Assembly: GCA_049976725.1 (NCBI GenBank) | Contig: JBMFHR010000010.1 | Span: 1-31,728, forward strand | From: Conexivisphaera sp049976725 | GTDB lineage: Archaea; Thermoproteota; Nitrososphaeria; Conexivisphaerales; Conexivisphaeraceae | Direction: 5' to 3' | Length of the DNA: 31,728 bases | Shown: positions 15,048-22,232 of the stretch, piece after piece | Position numbering within the stretch: position 1 is the first letter of the stretch | Layout: every line of letters begins with the position of its first letter | Made by a program: the position numbers and the translations under genes | The notes under the pieces: model-generated | Databases searched by the model: none | Told to the model about the DNA's origin: nothing | What the model saw: only the letters and a program-made list of their open reading frames with translations

Positions 15048-16364
15048 CTAGCTGGCTCCGCCCTCCTCCTCGAAGAGCTCCTCGATGGTCTCCCGGGGCC
15101 TAGCCACCTCCACGGCCCCGCTGGATCTCCTGAAGAGGACGGGCGGCTTAGGCTGCGCGTGAAACGGCATGTTGAAGACTATGCTGTAGGCGCCGGCGTT
15201 CCCGAAGACCACGAGCTTCCCCAGGCCTATTCCGGAGATCCCGGAGCCCTCCCCCAGGGGGAACACGTCGTCGGAGTCGCAGAGCATGCCAGCCAGCACC
15301 ACGCGGCCGGATCCCGGGCGCTCCTCCTCCGGGATGACGCGCACCGGGTACACCTGCTTCACGAGCGCTGCGTCCAGCAGGTTGTGGTAGCCGGTGTCGA
15401 GGAACGCGTACGTGAGGCCGGCGTACCTCTTCACGTTGACGACCCTGGAGGCGAGCACGCCCGACTCGGCCACGAGGAACCTGCCGCTCTCCACGACGAG
15501 CTCGGGCGGCGATCCGAGGCGCTCCGCCAGCGCGTTCAGCCTTTCCACTATCCTGGGGGCCAGGTCGCCCACGCTGCTATCGCCCGAGTAGTAGGTCACG
15601 GGCATTCCGCCTCCTATGTCGAGGACATCCAAGTCGAAGTCCAGTCCCTCTGTGCGTGCTATCGCCAGGAGCTCCTCCACGCGGTCCAGAGCGCGGGTGA
15701 ACCTCGTCGGGTCGGACACCTGCGTGCCCACATGGAAGTGGAATCCCCTGAGCTTCAGGTTGCCGTGCTCAGTCGCGGCCCTCATTAGCGCAACGGCGTC
15801 CTCCCCATCCTCATCAACGATCGGGACGCCGTACTTTCCGACCTTGTAGAAGTGCTCGTCCGTCGGTGGGTCGAGCTCCGGATTTATCCTGATCAGGACG
15901 TCCGCGCTGGTCCCACGATTATCGGCGGCCCTCGCCAAGTTCTGTAGCCCGTTGAGCGAGCCGACAACGAAGAGCTTCACGCCGAGCTCCAGCGCCCTGG
16001 CGAACTCGCGGTACGTCTGGGTGGCGCTCGTGTATATCGAGCGCTCCACGCTCCCCAGCGTTCTCTCCAGGAAGTAGAGCTCCTCCACCGTCGCCACGTC
16101 GAACAACAGGCCCTCGTCGTGGAACGTGCTCAGGATCCTGGGCAGGAAGTTCGCCTTTACGGAGTAGGCCAAGGACACGTCCCCGGCGTAAGCCGAGTAC
16201 GCGGACCCCAGATCCCTGGCGCTCCTCCTGAGCGTCAGCTCGTCTATCAGGAAGTAGGGCGTGCCGTGGACCTCCGCGAGATTCATAAGGAGATCGGCGG
16301 GGAGCCGGAACAGGAGGTTTTCAGCGAGAGGCCTTCTCAGGACCGCACTTGGCCCTTCGAGCAT
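15048..16364 (-). CDS. lysA: PLP-dependent decarboxylase, LysA (diaminopimelate decarboxylase)-like
   Basis: A 438-residue fold-III, group IV decarboxylase. The PLP lysine is in LAYSVKANFLP, Lys70. HFHVGTQ, the glycine-rich DIGGGMPV and ESGRFLVAESG (phosphate binding) follow. The second-subunit motif is LCDSDDVFPLG and the C-terminal PLP/substrate segment is FGNAGAYS. Diaminopimelate decarboxylases usually read C-E-S-G-D and N-x-R-P-R-P; here C-D-S-D-D and HAQPKPP occur. Lysine biosynthesis is the default guess, but ornithine, arginine or another substrate is possible. No other lysine gene is adjacent. ATG 16364 is used; a TATA-like run only 4-11 bases upstream could mean that translation begins at ATG 16286, just before MNLAEVHGTP. 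Confidence 0.8.
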   Translation of the reverse strand: MLEGPSAVLRRPLAENLLFRLPADLLMNLAEVHGTPYFLIDELTLRRSARDLGSAYSAYAGDVSLAYSVKANFLPRILSTFHDEGLLFDVATVEELYFLERTLGSVERSIYTSATQTYREFARALELGVKLFVVGSLNGLQNLARAADNRGTSADVLIRINPELDPPTDEHFYKVGKYGVPIVDEDGEDAVALMRAATEHGNLKLRGFHFHVGTQVSDPTRFTRALDRVEELLAIARTEGLDFDLDVLDIGGGMPVTYYSGDSSVGDLAPRIVERLNALAERLGSPPELVVESGRFLVAESGVLASRVVNVKRYAGLTYAFLDTGYHNLLDAALVKQVYPVRVIPEEERPGSGRVVLAGMLCDSDDVFPLGEGSGISGIGLGKLVVFGNAGAYSIVFNMPFHAQPKPPVLFRRSSGAVEVARPRETIEELFEEEGGAS

Positions 16365-16367
16365 CCC

Positions 16368-16375
16368 TTTAATAG
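16368..16375. promoter_or_regulatory. TATA-like box between the lysA-like and cyclophilin-like genes
   Basis: TTTAATAG ends 24 bases before ATG 16399 on the plus strand. Read on the minus strand it sits immediately in front of the lysA-like ATG, too close to serve that start as a leaderless promoter. Confidence 0.5.
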
Positions 16376-16398
16376 CTCACCCCTCACACTAGCCTGCG

Positions 16399-16776
16399 AT
16401 GGATCCATCGTTTAAGCTTATCGTCGACGGATCCGAGGTGGCCTCCGGCACCCTCAGGAGGGCCATCGCGCCGTCGGCAGTCGCGGAGCTGGAAAGGCTC
16501 CGGCAACTCTCGGGCAACGCGATCATGATCGGGAGCGCCGTGGTGATCGTGACGCGCATAAAGGTGGGGGCCTCCAAGGCCAGGCGCCACTTCGGCGCCG
16601 GCGAGGTGGCGCTGAACCCCGCTGATGGCAGCCTCTGGTTCTTCGCGGCGGAGTCCGACTCCCGCATGCCCCTGGTCCCACTGGGATCGATCACTCAGGG
16701 GCTCGACGGGCTATCGTCCATCAGGAGGGGCGCGCGCGTCACCGTGATCGTCAGGAGCGAGCAGTCTCCTCCCTGA
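16399..16776 (+). CDS. Cyclophilin-like-fold protein
   Basis: A 125-residue protein whose layout resembles the small archaeal/bacterial cyclophilin-like family: an opening strand (FKLIVDGSEVASGTL), a helix (AVAELERLRQLSG), a β-rich core with GAGEVALNPADGSLWFFAAES aligned to the family's GdiaYwp..lciFfG segment, then PLGSITQGLDGL and an ending strand (ARVTVIVRSE). Family members have unknown function and usually lack prolyl isomerase active-site residues. ATG 16399 is 24 bases from a TATA-like box. The 3' end overlaps the convergent eS25 gene by 26 bases. Confidence 0.65.
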   Translation: MDPSFKLIVDGSEVASGTLRRAIAPSAVAELERLRQLSGNAIMIGSAVVIVTRIKVGASKARRHFGAGEVALNPADGSLWFFAAESDSRMPLVPLGSITQGLDGLSSIRRGARVTVIVRSEQSPP

Positions 16777-17056
16777 GGGCGTAGACGTAGTGCCCGCTGT
16801 ACCCGCTCACCTTGACGGCCATTCCGGACTCGACGAGCTTCCTGAGCAGGGCGTTGGCGGTGCTTCCCTTGACGCCCAGCGCCTGGGCCACGCTGTAGAC
16901 CGTGAGGGCCTTCAACGGCCTCAGCTTCTCCAGCACGTACTTCGGATCCTCGACCAGGAGGGCATCCGCCCTGGCCCTGCCCTCCGCCACCCCCTTGGCC
17001 TTCTCCTTCTCCGGCTTCTTCGCCTTCTCCTTCTCCGGCTTCTTCGCCTTGCTCAA
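16751..17056 (-). CDS. rps25e: Ribosomal protein eS25
   Basis: A 101-residue small-subunit protein eS25. The lysine-rich N-terminal tail (two copies of an eight-residue KKPEKEKA unit) is followed by a winged helix: LTVYSVAQALGVKGSTANALLRKLVESGMAVKV then a hairpin ending in YVYAL. In archaea eS25 is found mainly in the TACK group, so it helps place the organism. The start is TTG 17056, 26 bases after a TATA-like box that contains the purB stop codon. The gene follows purA-purB on the same strand but probably has its own promoter. Confidence 0.85.
   Translation of the reverse strand: MSKAKKPEKEKAKKPEKEKAKGVAEGRARADALLVEDPKYVLEKLRPLKALTVYSVAQALGVKGSTANALLRKLVESGMAVKVSGYSGHYVYALREETARS
16997..17044. 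repeat. 24-bp tandem duplication in the eS25 gene
   Basis: Two adjacent 24-bp copies (16997-17020 and 17021-17044) differ at only the first base. Each encodes one KKPEKEKA unit of the basic tail. Confidence 0.8.
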
Positions 17057-17081
17057 CCTGACCGGGCTTCAGGCCGCGCGC

Positions 17082-17090
17082 TTAAAATCG
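17082..17090 (-). promoter_or_regulatory. TATA-like box overlapping the purB stop codon
   Basis: The minus strand reads CGATTTTAA, including the purB TAA (17084-17082), and ends 26 bases before the eS25 TTG. Confidence 0.5.
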
Positions 17091-18494
17091 TTTCGCGCCC
17101 GCCAGCCTGTTGAGCGGGCCGGCCTCCAGGACCTCCCTCGCGGTCCTCGCCGCCTCCTCGGAGAACGACGCGGCCTGCTCGCACGCGTAACCCAAGTAGC
17201 TTTCCGGGCGCAGCGGTGGGAGGTTCCGCGCGAGCCCGCGCACGGCCTCGGCGAACTCCGCCTCGCCCATCCTGATCCCCTGGAGCAGCCTCCTCACCCT
17301 CTCGTAGGCCTCCTCGTCGCCCCTGCTCCTCAGGAGCACCTGTATCGCCTCCCCCAGCACCTCCCAGTGCCCCTCCAGGTCACTGAGCGCGGACTCGCGC
17401 GAGTAGTGCAGCCTGTCCAACGCCTCCCCCAGCCTCCTGAGGCCGACTATGGCCAGGCCGTACGCCTCGCCGTAGAACCTCTTGACCGCTGAGTCCGAGA
17501 TGTCCCTCTGCAGCCTCGACTCCTGCAGCCTGTGCGCCATCGACTCCATGATCCTGGCGGCGAGCCTGAGCATGCCCTCGCCGCCCTCCAGATCCACTGG
17601 GTTCACCTTCTGGGGCATCGTGGAGGATCCCACCTGCTGCTCGCTGTACCTCTCTAGCCTGAGGTATCCGAGCGTCAGGTATAGCCAGATGTCAACGGCC
17701 GCGTCGACCGCCGCGTTGCAGGCCGCGGCCGACTCGTAGAGAACGAGGCTCTCCCTGTCGTGCGGCAGGACCTGCTTGACCGCCTCGTCGTACTCGAAGC
17801 CCAGCGACTCGACGAACTCCCTGGCGAAGCCGCGCCAGTCCACGGAGGGATAGGCCAGCCTGAGCGCGGCCAGCGTGCCCACTGCCCCGCCCAGCTTGCC
17901 CCGCGGCCGATAGGAGGACAGGATCTTCGCCAGCCTGGCCAACCTGACAGCGTGCACGCCGAGCTCCCTGCCCAGCGTGGTGGGGACAGCCGGTTGCCCG
18001 TGCGTCCTCCCTAGGATCACGCTGCATGCCTCGCGCCGCGAGATCTCCGATAACTTCAGCGCGATCCCGGCAACCTCCCTCGCCAAGTGCGCCTTAGCGA
18101 GCGACTCCAGTATAGCTGAGTACGCCAGGTTGTTCACGTCCTCGCTGGTCAGGCCCAGGTGGACGTACCTCCTGAGCCTGCCCGGAACCCTCGACCTCAG
18201 GAACTCGACGACCGCTGCCACGTCGTGATTTATCCTGCTCTCTATCGCCCTGATCTCGTCCACGTCGCCCGCGGATAGATCGGCTAAGGACTCCAGCGAC
18301 CTCCTCTCCTCATCGCTCAGCGGCGCCTCGAGGCCCTCCCTCGCCAGCCTGGACACCAACGCCTCGAGGTACCTTATCTCGACCCTCACCCTGAGCTCGT
18401 GCAGCCTCGCCTCGGACGAGTCCTCAGCCACGTCCTCCACTAGCCTGCGATACCTGCCGTCGAGCGGCGAGATCGGCTCCCAGCGGTCGCTCAA
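17082..18494 (-). CDS. purB: Adenylosuccinate lyase, E. coli-type
   Basis: A 470-residue adenylosuccinate lyase, which acts twice in purine synthesis: on SAICAR, and on adenylosuccinate to give AMP. The fumarase/aspartase signature is present as GSSTMPQKVNPVDLEGGEG. The start ISPLDGRY and the form SSTMPxKVNP are those of the long E. coli/PurB subfamily rather than the GSSAMPxKRNP subfamily usual in many archaea. HLGLTSEDVNN and ILGRTHGQPAVPTT supply catalytic His and Thr residues. The start is TTG 18494, giving a 71-base same-strand overlap with purA; that start puts ISPLDGRY at the conserved distance from the N-terminus. The adjacent purA catalyses the step before it in AMP formation. Confidence 0.94.
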   Translation of the reverse strand: MSDRWEPISPLDGRYRRLVEDVAEDSSEARLHELRVRVEIRYLEALVSRLAREGLEAPLSDEERRSLESLADLSAGDVDEIRAIESRINHDVAAVVEFLRSRVPGRLRRYVHLGLTSEDVNNLAYSAILESLAKAHLAREVAGIALKLSEISRREACSVILGRTHGQPAVPTTLGRELGVHAVRLARLAKILSSYRPRGKLGGAVGTLAALRLAYPSVDWRGFAREFVESLGFEYDEAVKQVLPHDRESLVLYESAAACNAAVDAAVDIWLYLTLGYLRLERYSEQQVGSSTMPQKVNPVDLEGGEGMLRLAARIMESMAHRLQESRLQRDISDSAVKRFYGEAYGLAIVGLRRLGEALDRLHYSRESALSDLEGHWEVLGEAIQVLLRSRGDEEAYERVRRLLQGIRMGEAEFAEAVRGLARNLPPLRPESYLGYACEQAASFSEEAARTAREVLEAGPLNRLAGAKRF

Positions 18495-19767
18495 GCTCCA
18501 GGTACTCCTCCCTGGAGGGGCCGTAGGAGAGCCCGCGGATCCTGGCCCCCAGGACCTCCTCCACCCTGCGCACGTAATCCCTCAGCGACCTCGGGAGGGC
18601 CGACTCGCCTTCGACCTTGGCGCGCTCCCAGAAGCCGGAGCCCGCATCGCGCCATCCGTCGAACTCCTCGTAGATTGGCTCCGCCCCCTCGAGCTCCTCC
18701 ACCGTCGAGGGGAACTCGTCGACAGCGTGGCCGTTCAGCCTGTAGGCCACGGCAATCTTGACCTTGCCCAGTTGCCCCAGGACGTCCAGCTTGGTCAGCA
18801 CGACGTAGCTCACGCCGTTCAGCATTGCCGAGTACCTCCCCGCGACTCCGTCGAACCATCCGCACCTGCGCGGCCTCCCGGTGGTCGCGCCGTACTCGTC
18901 CCCCAGCCTCCTCAGCGTCTCCCCGGCCTCCCCCTTATCCTCCGTGGGGAATGGCCCGCCCCCCACCCTAGTGGTGTAGGCCTTGGCCACCCCTATTACC
19001 TCCGATATCGCGGAGGGCGGGACGCCGCTGCCGATCGACGCCGCCGCGGCGACCGTGTTCGATGAGGTGGCGTAGGGGTACGTGCCGTGATCTATGTCCA
19101 GCAGCGTGCCCTGCGCGCCCTCGAAGAGCACGCGGGAACCGCGCGACAGCATCCTGTTCAGCTCGTACTCGGACCTCCCTATGTAGCGCCTGAGCATCTC
19201 CCCGTGGCGCAGCAGGTCCGAGTACAGGTCATCGAACGGCGGCAGCCCTCCCCTGGCGCGCGCCACCCACTCCTTGGCAGCGTACATGCGCCTCAGCTTC
19301 TCCCTGAGCACGTCGCCGCGCAGCAGGTCGCCCATCCTGATGCCTATCCTGGCAGCCTTGTCGGCGTACGTGGGTCCTATTCCCCTCCTGGTCGTGCCGA
19401 GCGCTCCCTCCCCCCGGCTCATCTCCTCCGCCTCGTCCTGCAGCTTGTGGAGCTCCGTCGTGACGTGCGCCTTATCGCTCACCAGGAGCCTGGGCTCGAT
19501 GCCGGCCTCCTCCAGCGACCCGAGCTCCTCCGCCAGCACTTTGGGGTCCACCACGACACCGTTGCCCACTACCCCCAGCTTGCCCTGGAGGACTCCCGAG
19601 GGAACCAGGTGGAACACCCTCTTCCTGCCGCCGACGACCACGGTGTGCCCGGCATTGGAACCTCCCTGGAACCTGACGACGGCGTCGAATCCTGAGGCGA
19701 TGAGGTCGACGACCTTGCCCTTGCCTTCGTCGCCCCACTGAAGACCCACCACAACTGCTCCCGGCAT
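18424..19767 (-). CDS. purA: Adenylosuccinate synthetase, long bacterial-type
   Basis: A 447-residue GTP-dependent enzyme joining IMP and aspartate. LQWGDEGKGKVVD near the start is the P-loop equivalent with the catalytic Asp. RFQGGSNAGHTVV holds the catalytic His. GTTRRGIGPTYADKAAR and EGAQGTLLDIDHGTYPY bind IMP, and TGRPRRCGWFD and LTKLDVLG bind GTP/aspartate. Many archaeal PurA proteins are about 100 residues shorter; this one has full bacterial length. Conserved sequence ends near LSYGPSREEYLEL; the last ~22 residues are coded in DNA that also encodes the start of PurB. The ATG is at 19767, about 27 bases from a TATA-like CGTTTTTGA. Confidence 0.95.
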   Translation of the reverse strand: MPGAVVVGLQWGDEGKGKVVDLIASGFDAVVRFQGGSNAGHTVVVGGRKRVFHLVPSGVLQGKLGVVGNGVVVDPKVLAEELGSLEEAGIEPRLLVSDKAHVTTELHKLQDEAEEMSRGEGALGTTRRGIGPTYADKAARIGIRMGDLLRGDVLREKLRRMYAAKEWVARARGGLPPFDDLYSDLLRHGEMLRRYIGRSEYELNRMLSRGSRVLFEGAQGTLLDIDHGTYPYATSSNTVAAAASIGSGVPPSAISEVIGVAKAYTTRVGGGPFPTEDKGEAGETLRRLGDEYGATTGRPRRCGWFDGVAGRYSAMLNGVSYVVLTKLDVLGQLGKVKIAVAYRLNGHAVDEFPSTVEELEGAEPIYEEFDGWRDAGSGFWERAKVEGESALPRSLRDYVRRVEEVLGARIRGLSYGPSREEYLELERPLGADLAARRQVSQASGGRG

Positions 19768-19793
19768 ACCATGTCGCCGGAGACCGCCCCGAT

Positions 19794-19802
19794 CTCAAAA
19801 AC
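19794..19802 (-). promoter_or_regulatory. TATA-like box of purA-purB
   Basis: The minus strand reads CGTTTTTGA, ending 27 bases before ATG 19767. Confidence 0.4.
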
Positions 19803-19826
19803 GTTTGCCCGTACGGGCGCAAAAAG

Positions 19827-19834
19827 TTAATAAC
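19827..19834 (+). promoter_or_regulatory. TATA-like box of the phosphoribosyltransferase gene
   Basis: TTAATAAC within an A-rich patch, ending 29 bases before GTG 19863. Confidence 0.5.
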
Positions 19835-19862
19835 GCAAGCAATTCCGGTCTCAGGAAAACCT

Positions 19863-20534
19863 GTGGATCGCGCCTACCTCAAGCTCAGCTACGACGAGGT
19901 TCACGAGCTCTCGCTGGCCCTCTACCACCGCGTGAGATCGTCCGGCTGGCTGCCGGACGTCAACGTGTGCATAGGGAGGGGCGGCCTCTTCGTTCTCCGC
20001 TCCCTCCAGGACTTCTTCGCAGCGGAGGACATACGCATACCTTACCAACTGGTCGCCGTCGACCGGTACAGGGGGATCGATCGCGCGGGGGCCGTCATCG
20101 TGAGGAACCCGGAGGACCTGGACGTGTCCGGGAGGAACGTGCTCGTCGTCGACGACGTCGCCGACTACGGGGACAGCCTGCTCGCGGTCAGGGACCTCGT
20201 CAGGGCGCGGGGCGCCTCGTCCGTCCGCACCGCCACGCTCCACCTCAAGCCCTGGTCCAAGATAATCCCGGACTACTACGTTGCGCGGACCGACGCGTGG
20301 ATAATATACCCGTGGGAGCTCTACGAGACGATAGCCATGCTGATCAAGGAGCTGGCGTCGAGGGGGGCCACTGTCGAGGAGGCGTACGAGGAGCTGGTGT
20401 CCCGCGCGCGCGTGACGCCCCGGGAGCTGAGGAACTTCAGCGAGATTGTGCGCTACGGTCGCTCGCTCGGCGAGCGCGAGAGCTCGCTGCTGGAGGGCCT
20501 GATGTCCTCGTGCGGGCGCGCCGGCTCCCGATAG
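19863..20534 (+). CDS. Purine (xanthine/hypoxanthine-type) phosphoribosyltransferase
   Basis: A 223-residue type I phosphoribosyltransferase. The PRPP-binding loop VLVVDDVADYGDSL is at ~93-106 with the Asp97-Asp98 pair. VCIGRGGLFVLRSL near 35-48 and LHLKPWSKIIPDYYV match the archaeal Gpt/Hpt-like salvage enzymes, as does the late DAWIIYPWELYE, where aromatic residues stack on the base. These enzymes convert free purine base and PRPP to IMP, XMP or GMP. Its position divergent from purA-purB fits purine metabolism; the preferred base is uncertain. The start is GTG 19863. The last ~60 residues extend beyond the catalytic core. Confidence 0.85.
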   Translation: MDRAYLKLSYDEVHELSLALYHRVRSSGWLPDVNVCIGRGGLFVLRSLQDFFAAEDIRIPYQLVAVDRYRGIDRAGAVIVRNPEDLDVSGRNVLVVDDVADYGDSLLAVRDLVRARGASSVRTATLHLKPWSKIIPDYYVARTDAWIIYPWELYETIAMLIKELASRGATVEEAYEELVSRARVTPRELRNFSEIVRYGRSLGERESSLLEGLMSSCGRAGSR

Positions 20535-20632
20535 CTGATCGGAGCCGCGCCAAGCAGTGTTTTCGCGCCGTTTTCGCGATGATTTTCAGCGGAGCTATCG
20601 TGCGGCTCGGATGCGCCGGCGCGTGGGAAACG

Positions 20633-20638
20633 TTAATG
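20633..20638 (+). promoter_or_regulatory. TATA-like box of aspS-gatC-gatA
   Basis: TTAATG ends 29 bases before ATG 20667, in a 132-base spacer that otherwise shows no recognisable element. Confidence 0.4.
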
Positions 20639-20666
20639 TGCACGGCCGCCGGCTCCGGGGCGTCGC

Positions 20667-21962
20667 ATGCTCAGGACCCATAGGACGTCGGAGCTGGGCA
20701 GGCTCAGGGAGGGCAGGCGCGTCAAGGTCGCCGGCTGGGTGTCCAGCGTCCGCGACCAGGGATCCATACTGTTCGTCGTGCTCAGGGACGGCTGGGGCGA
20801 GGTCCAGGTGACCGCGAAGAGGGGGGAGGTGCCGGACGCCGTCCTGAGGACCCTCAGCGGGGTGCCAACCCACTCCTCCGTCGTCGTGAGCGGGACGCTC
20901 AGGAGGGATCCCCGCGCTCCGGGCGGCGTGGAGCTCGTGCCCTCGCGCGCGGTGGTCGTCTCCAGGGCCAGGAAGCAGCCGCCCTTCAGCGTTTACGGTG
21001 GGGAGCTGCCCAGCCTCGACAAGAGGCTCGACATACGGGCGGTGGACCTCAGGAGGGTCAAGGCGAGGGCTATATTCCGCATAAGGCACGCGACCCTGAG
21101 GGCCATCAGGGACTTCCTGGCCTCGAGGGGGCTCACGGAGGTCCAGACGCCCAAGATAATAGCGACCGCCACCGAGGGCGGTGCCGAGCTCTTCCCCGTG
21201 CTCTACTTCGACAGGGAGGCGTTTCTCGCGCAGAGCCCCCAGCTGTACAAGGAGCAGCTGACCATGGCGTTCGACGGTGTCTTCGAGATAGGCCCCATCT
21301 TCAGGGCCGAGCCCTCGAGGACGCTCCGCCACCTGAGCGAGGCTACCAGCGTCGACGTGGAGATGGCGTTCGCCGACTACGGGGACGTCATGGGCCTGCT
21401 GGAGGACATGGTGCTGCGCGTCACCAAGCGCGTCGCGGAGGAGGCCCGGGAGGAGTTCGCTGCCCTGGGCCGCGAGCCGGAGGTTCCTCCCAGGCCCATC
21501 CCGAGGTTCACGTACGAGCAGTGCCTCTCAATGCTGAGGGACGCCGGCGTCAAGAAGGAGTTCGGCGATGACCTGGAGACGAACGACCTGAGGGAGCTCG
21601 GCTCGATGATCGGCGGGTACTACTTCATAACCGACTGGCCCACCAAGCTGAAGCCCTTCTACATAAAGCCCAAGCCGAGGAGGCCGGAGCTCTCGGAGAG
21701 CTTCGACCTGATGCACGGGGACCTGGAGCTCTCGAGTGGGGGAACGAGGATCCACCGCAGATCCCTCCTCACGAGGAGGCTCCGGGAGAAGGGGCTGAAG
21801 CCGCGCGACTTCGAGTACCACCTGAGGGTCTTCGATTACGGGATGCCGCCGCACGCGGGCTTCGGGCTGGGCCTCGATCGCTTCCTCATGGTGCTGACCG
21901 GCCAGGAGAACATAAGGGAGGTGGTGGCCTACCCGAGGGACATGAGGAGGCTGACTCCATGA
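20667..21962 (+). CDS. aspS: Aspartyl-tRNA synthetase, probably non-discriminating (Asp/Asn)
   Basis: A 431-residue class IIb synthetase. The N-terminal OB-fold anticodon domain (~1-105) is followed by the catalytic core: ATEGGAELFPVLYF, FLAQSPQLYKEQ, motif 2 IFRAEPSRTLRHLSEATS and motif 3 HAGFGLGLDRFLM. In the Thermococcus enzyme, Trp26 and Lys85 are the residues I recall as enforcing recognition of tRNA(Asp). An ungapped alignment by eye puts Ser26 and Pro85 at those sites here; Pro85 is the non-discriminating state. With gatC and gatA directly downstream, the likely role is charging both tRNA(Asp) and tRNA(Asn) with Asp. The stop overlaps the gatC start (ATGA), so translation is coupled. 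Confidence 0.94.
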   Translation: MLRTHRTSELGRLREGRRVKVAGWVSSVRDQGSILFVVLRDGWGEVQVTAKRGEVPDAVLRTLSGVPTHSSVVVSGTLRRDPRAPGGVELVPSRAVVVSRARKQPPFSVYGGELPSLDKRLDIRAVDLRRVKARAIFRIRHATLRAIRDFLASRGLTEVQTPKIIATATEGGAELFPVLYFDREAFLAQSPQLYKEQLTMAFDGVFEIGPIFRAEPSRTLRHLSEATSVDVEMAFADYGDVMGLLEDMVLRVTKRVAEEAREEFAALGREPEVPPRPIPRFTYEQCLSMLRDAGVKKEFGDDLETNDLRELGSMIGGYYFITDWPTKLKPFYIKPKPRRPELSESFDLMHGDLELSSGGTRIHRRSLLTRRLREKGLKPRDFEYHLRVFDYGMPPHAGFGLGLDRFLMVLTGQENIREVVAYPRDMRRLTP

Positions 21963-22231
21963 GCCTCGACGTGGATCGCCTCAAGAGGCTGGCCTCGCTG
22001 GACCTCTCCCCCGAGGAGGAGACCGAGGTGGCCCGCCGCCTGAGGAAGATAGTGGAGTACTTGGACAGGCTCAGGTCCCTCGACCTCTCGGGGGTCGAGC
22101 CCATGTACTCGGCCGGCGAGGAGGAGGCCGTGTACAGGCCGGATGAGCCCTCCGGCAGTGACCCGGACGAGGTCCTGCGCGTGGTGCCCCGGAGGAAGGA
22201 TCGCTACGTCAGGGCCCCGAAGATGATGTGA
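21959..22231 (+). CDS. gatC: Asp/Glu-tRNA amidotransferase subunit C
   Basis: A 90-residue GatC, the small subunit that wraps around and stabilises GatA in the GatCAB complex. DVDRLKRLASLDLSPEEE opens the protein and VEYLDRLRSLDLSGVEPM is the family core. The C-terminal stretch (DPDEVLRVVPRRKDRYVRAPKMM) also matches the family. ATG 21959 overlaps the aspS stop by 4 bases, and the stop is followed after one base by the gatA ATG, giving a tight aspS-gatC-gatA operon. Confidence 0.9.
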   Translation: MSLDVDRLKRLASLDLSPEEETEVARRLRKIVEYLDRLRSLDLSGVEPMYSAGEEEAVYRPDEPSGSDPDEVLRVVPRRKDRYVRAPKMM

Positions 22232-22232
22232 C

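Noticed and set aside
20565..20620. Possible C/D-box small RNA near CGATGATTTT upstream of aspS
   Set aside because: The candidate C box does not fit RUGAUGA, and no properly spaced D box or C'/D' pair is present.
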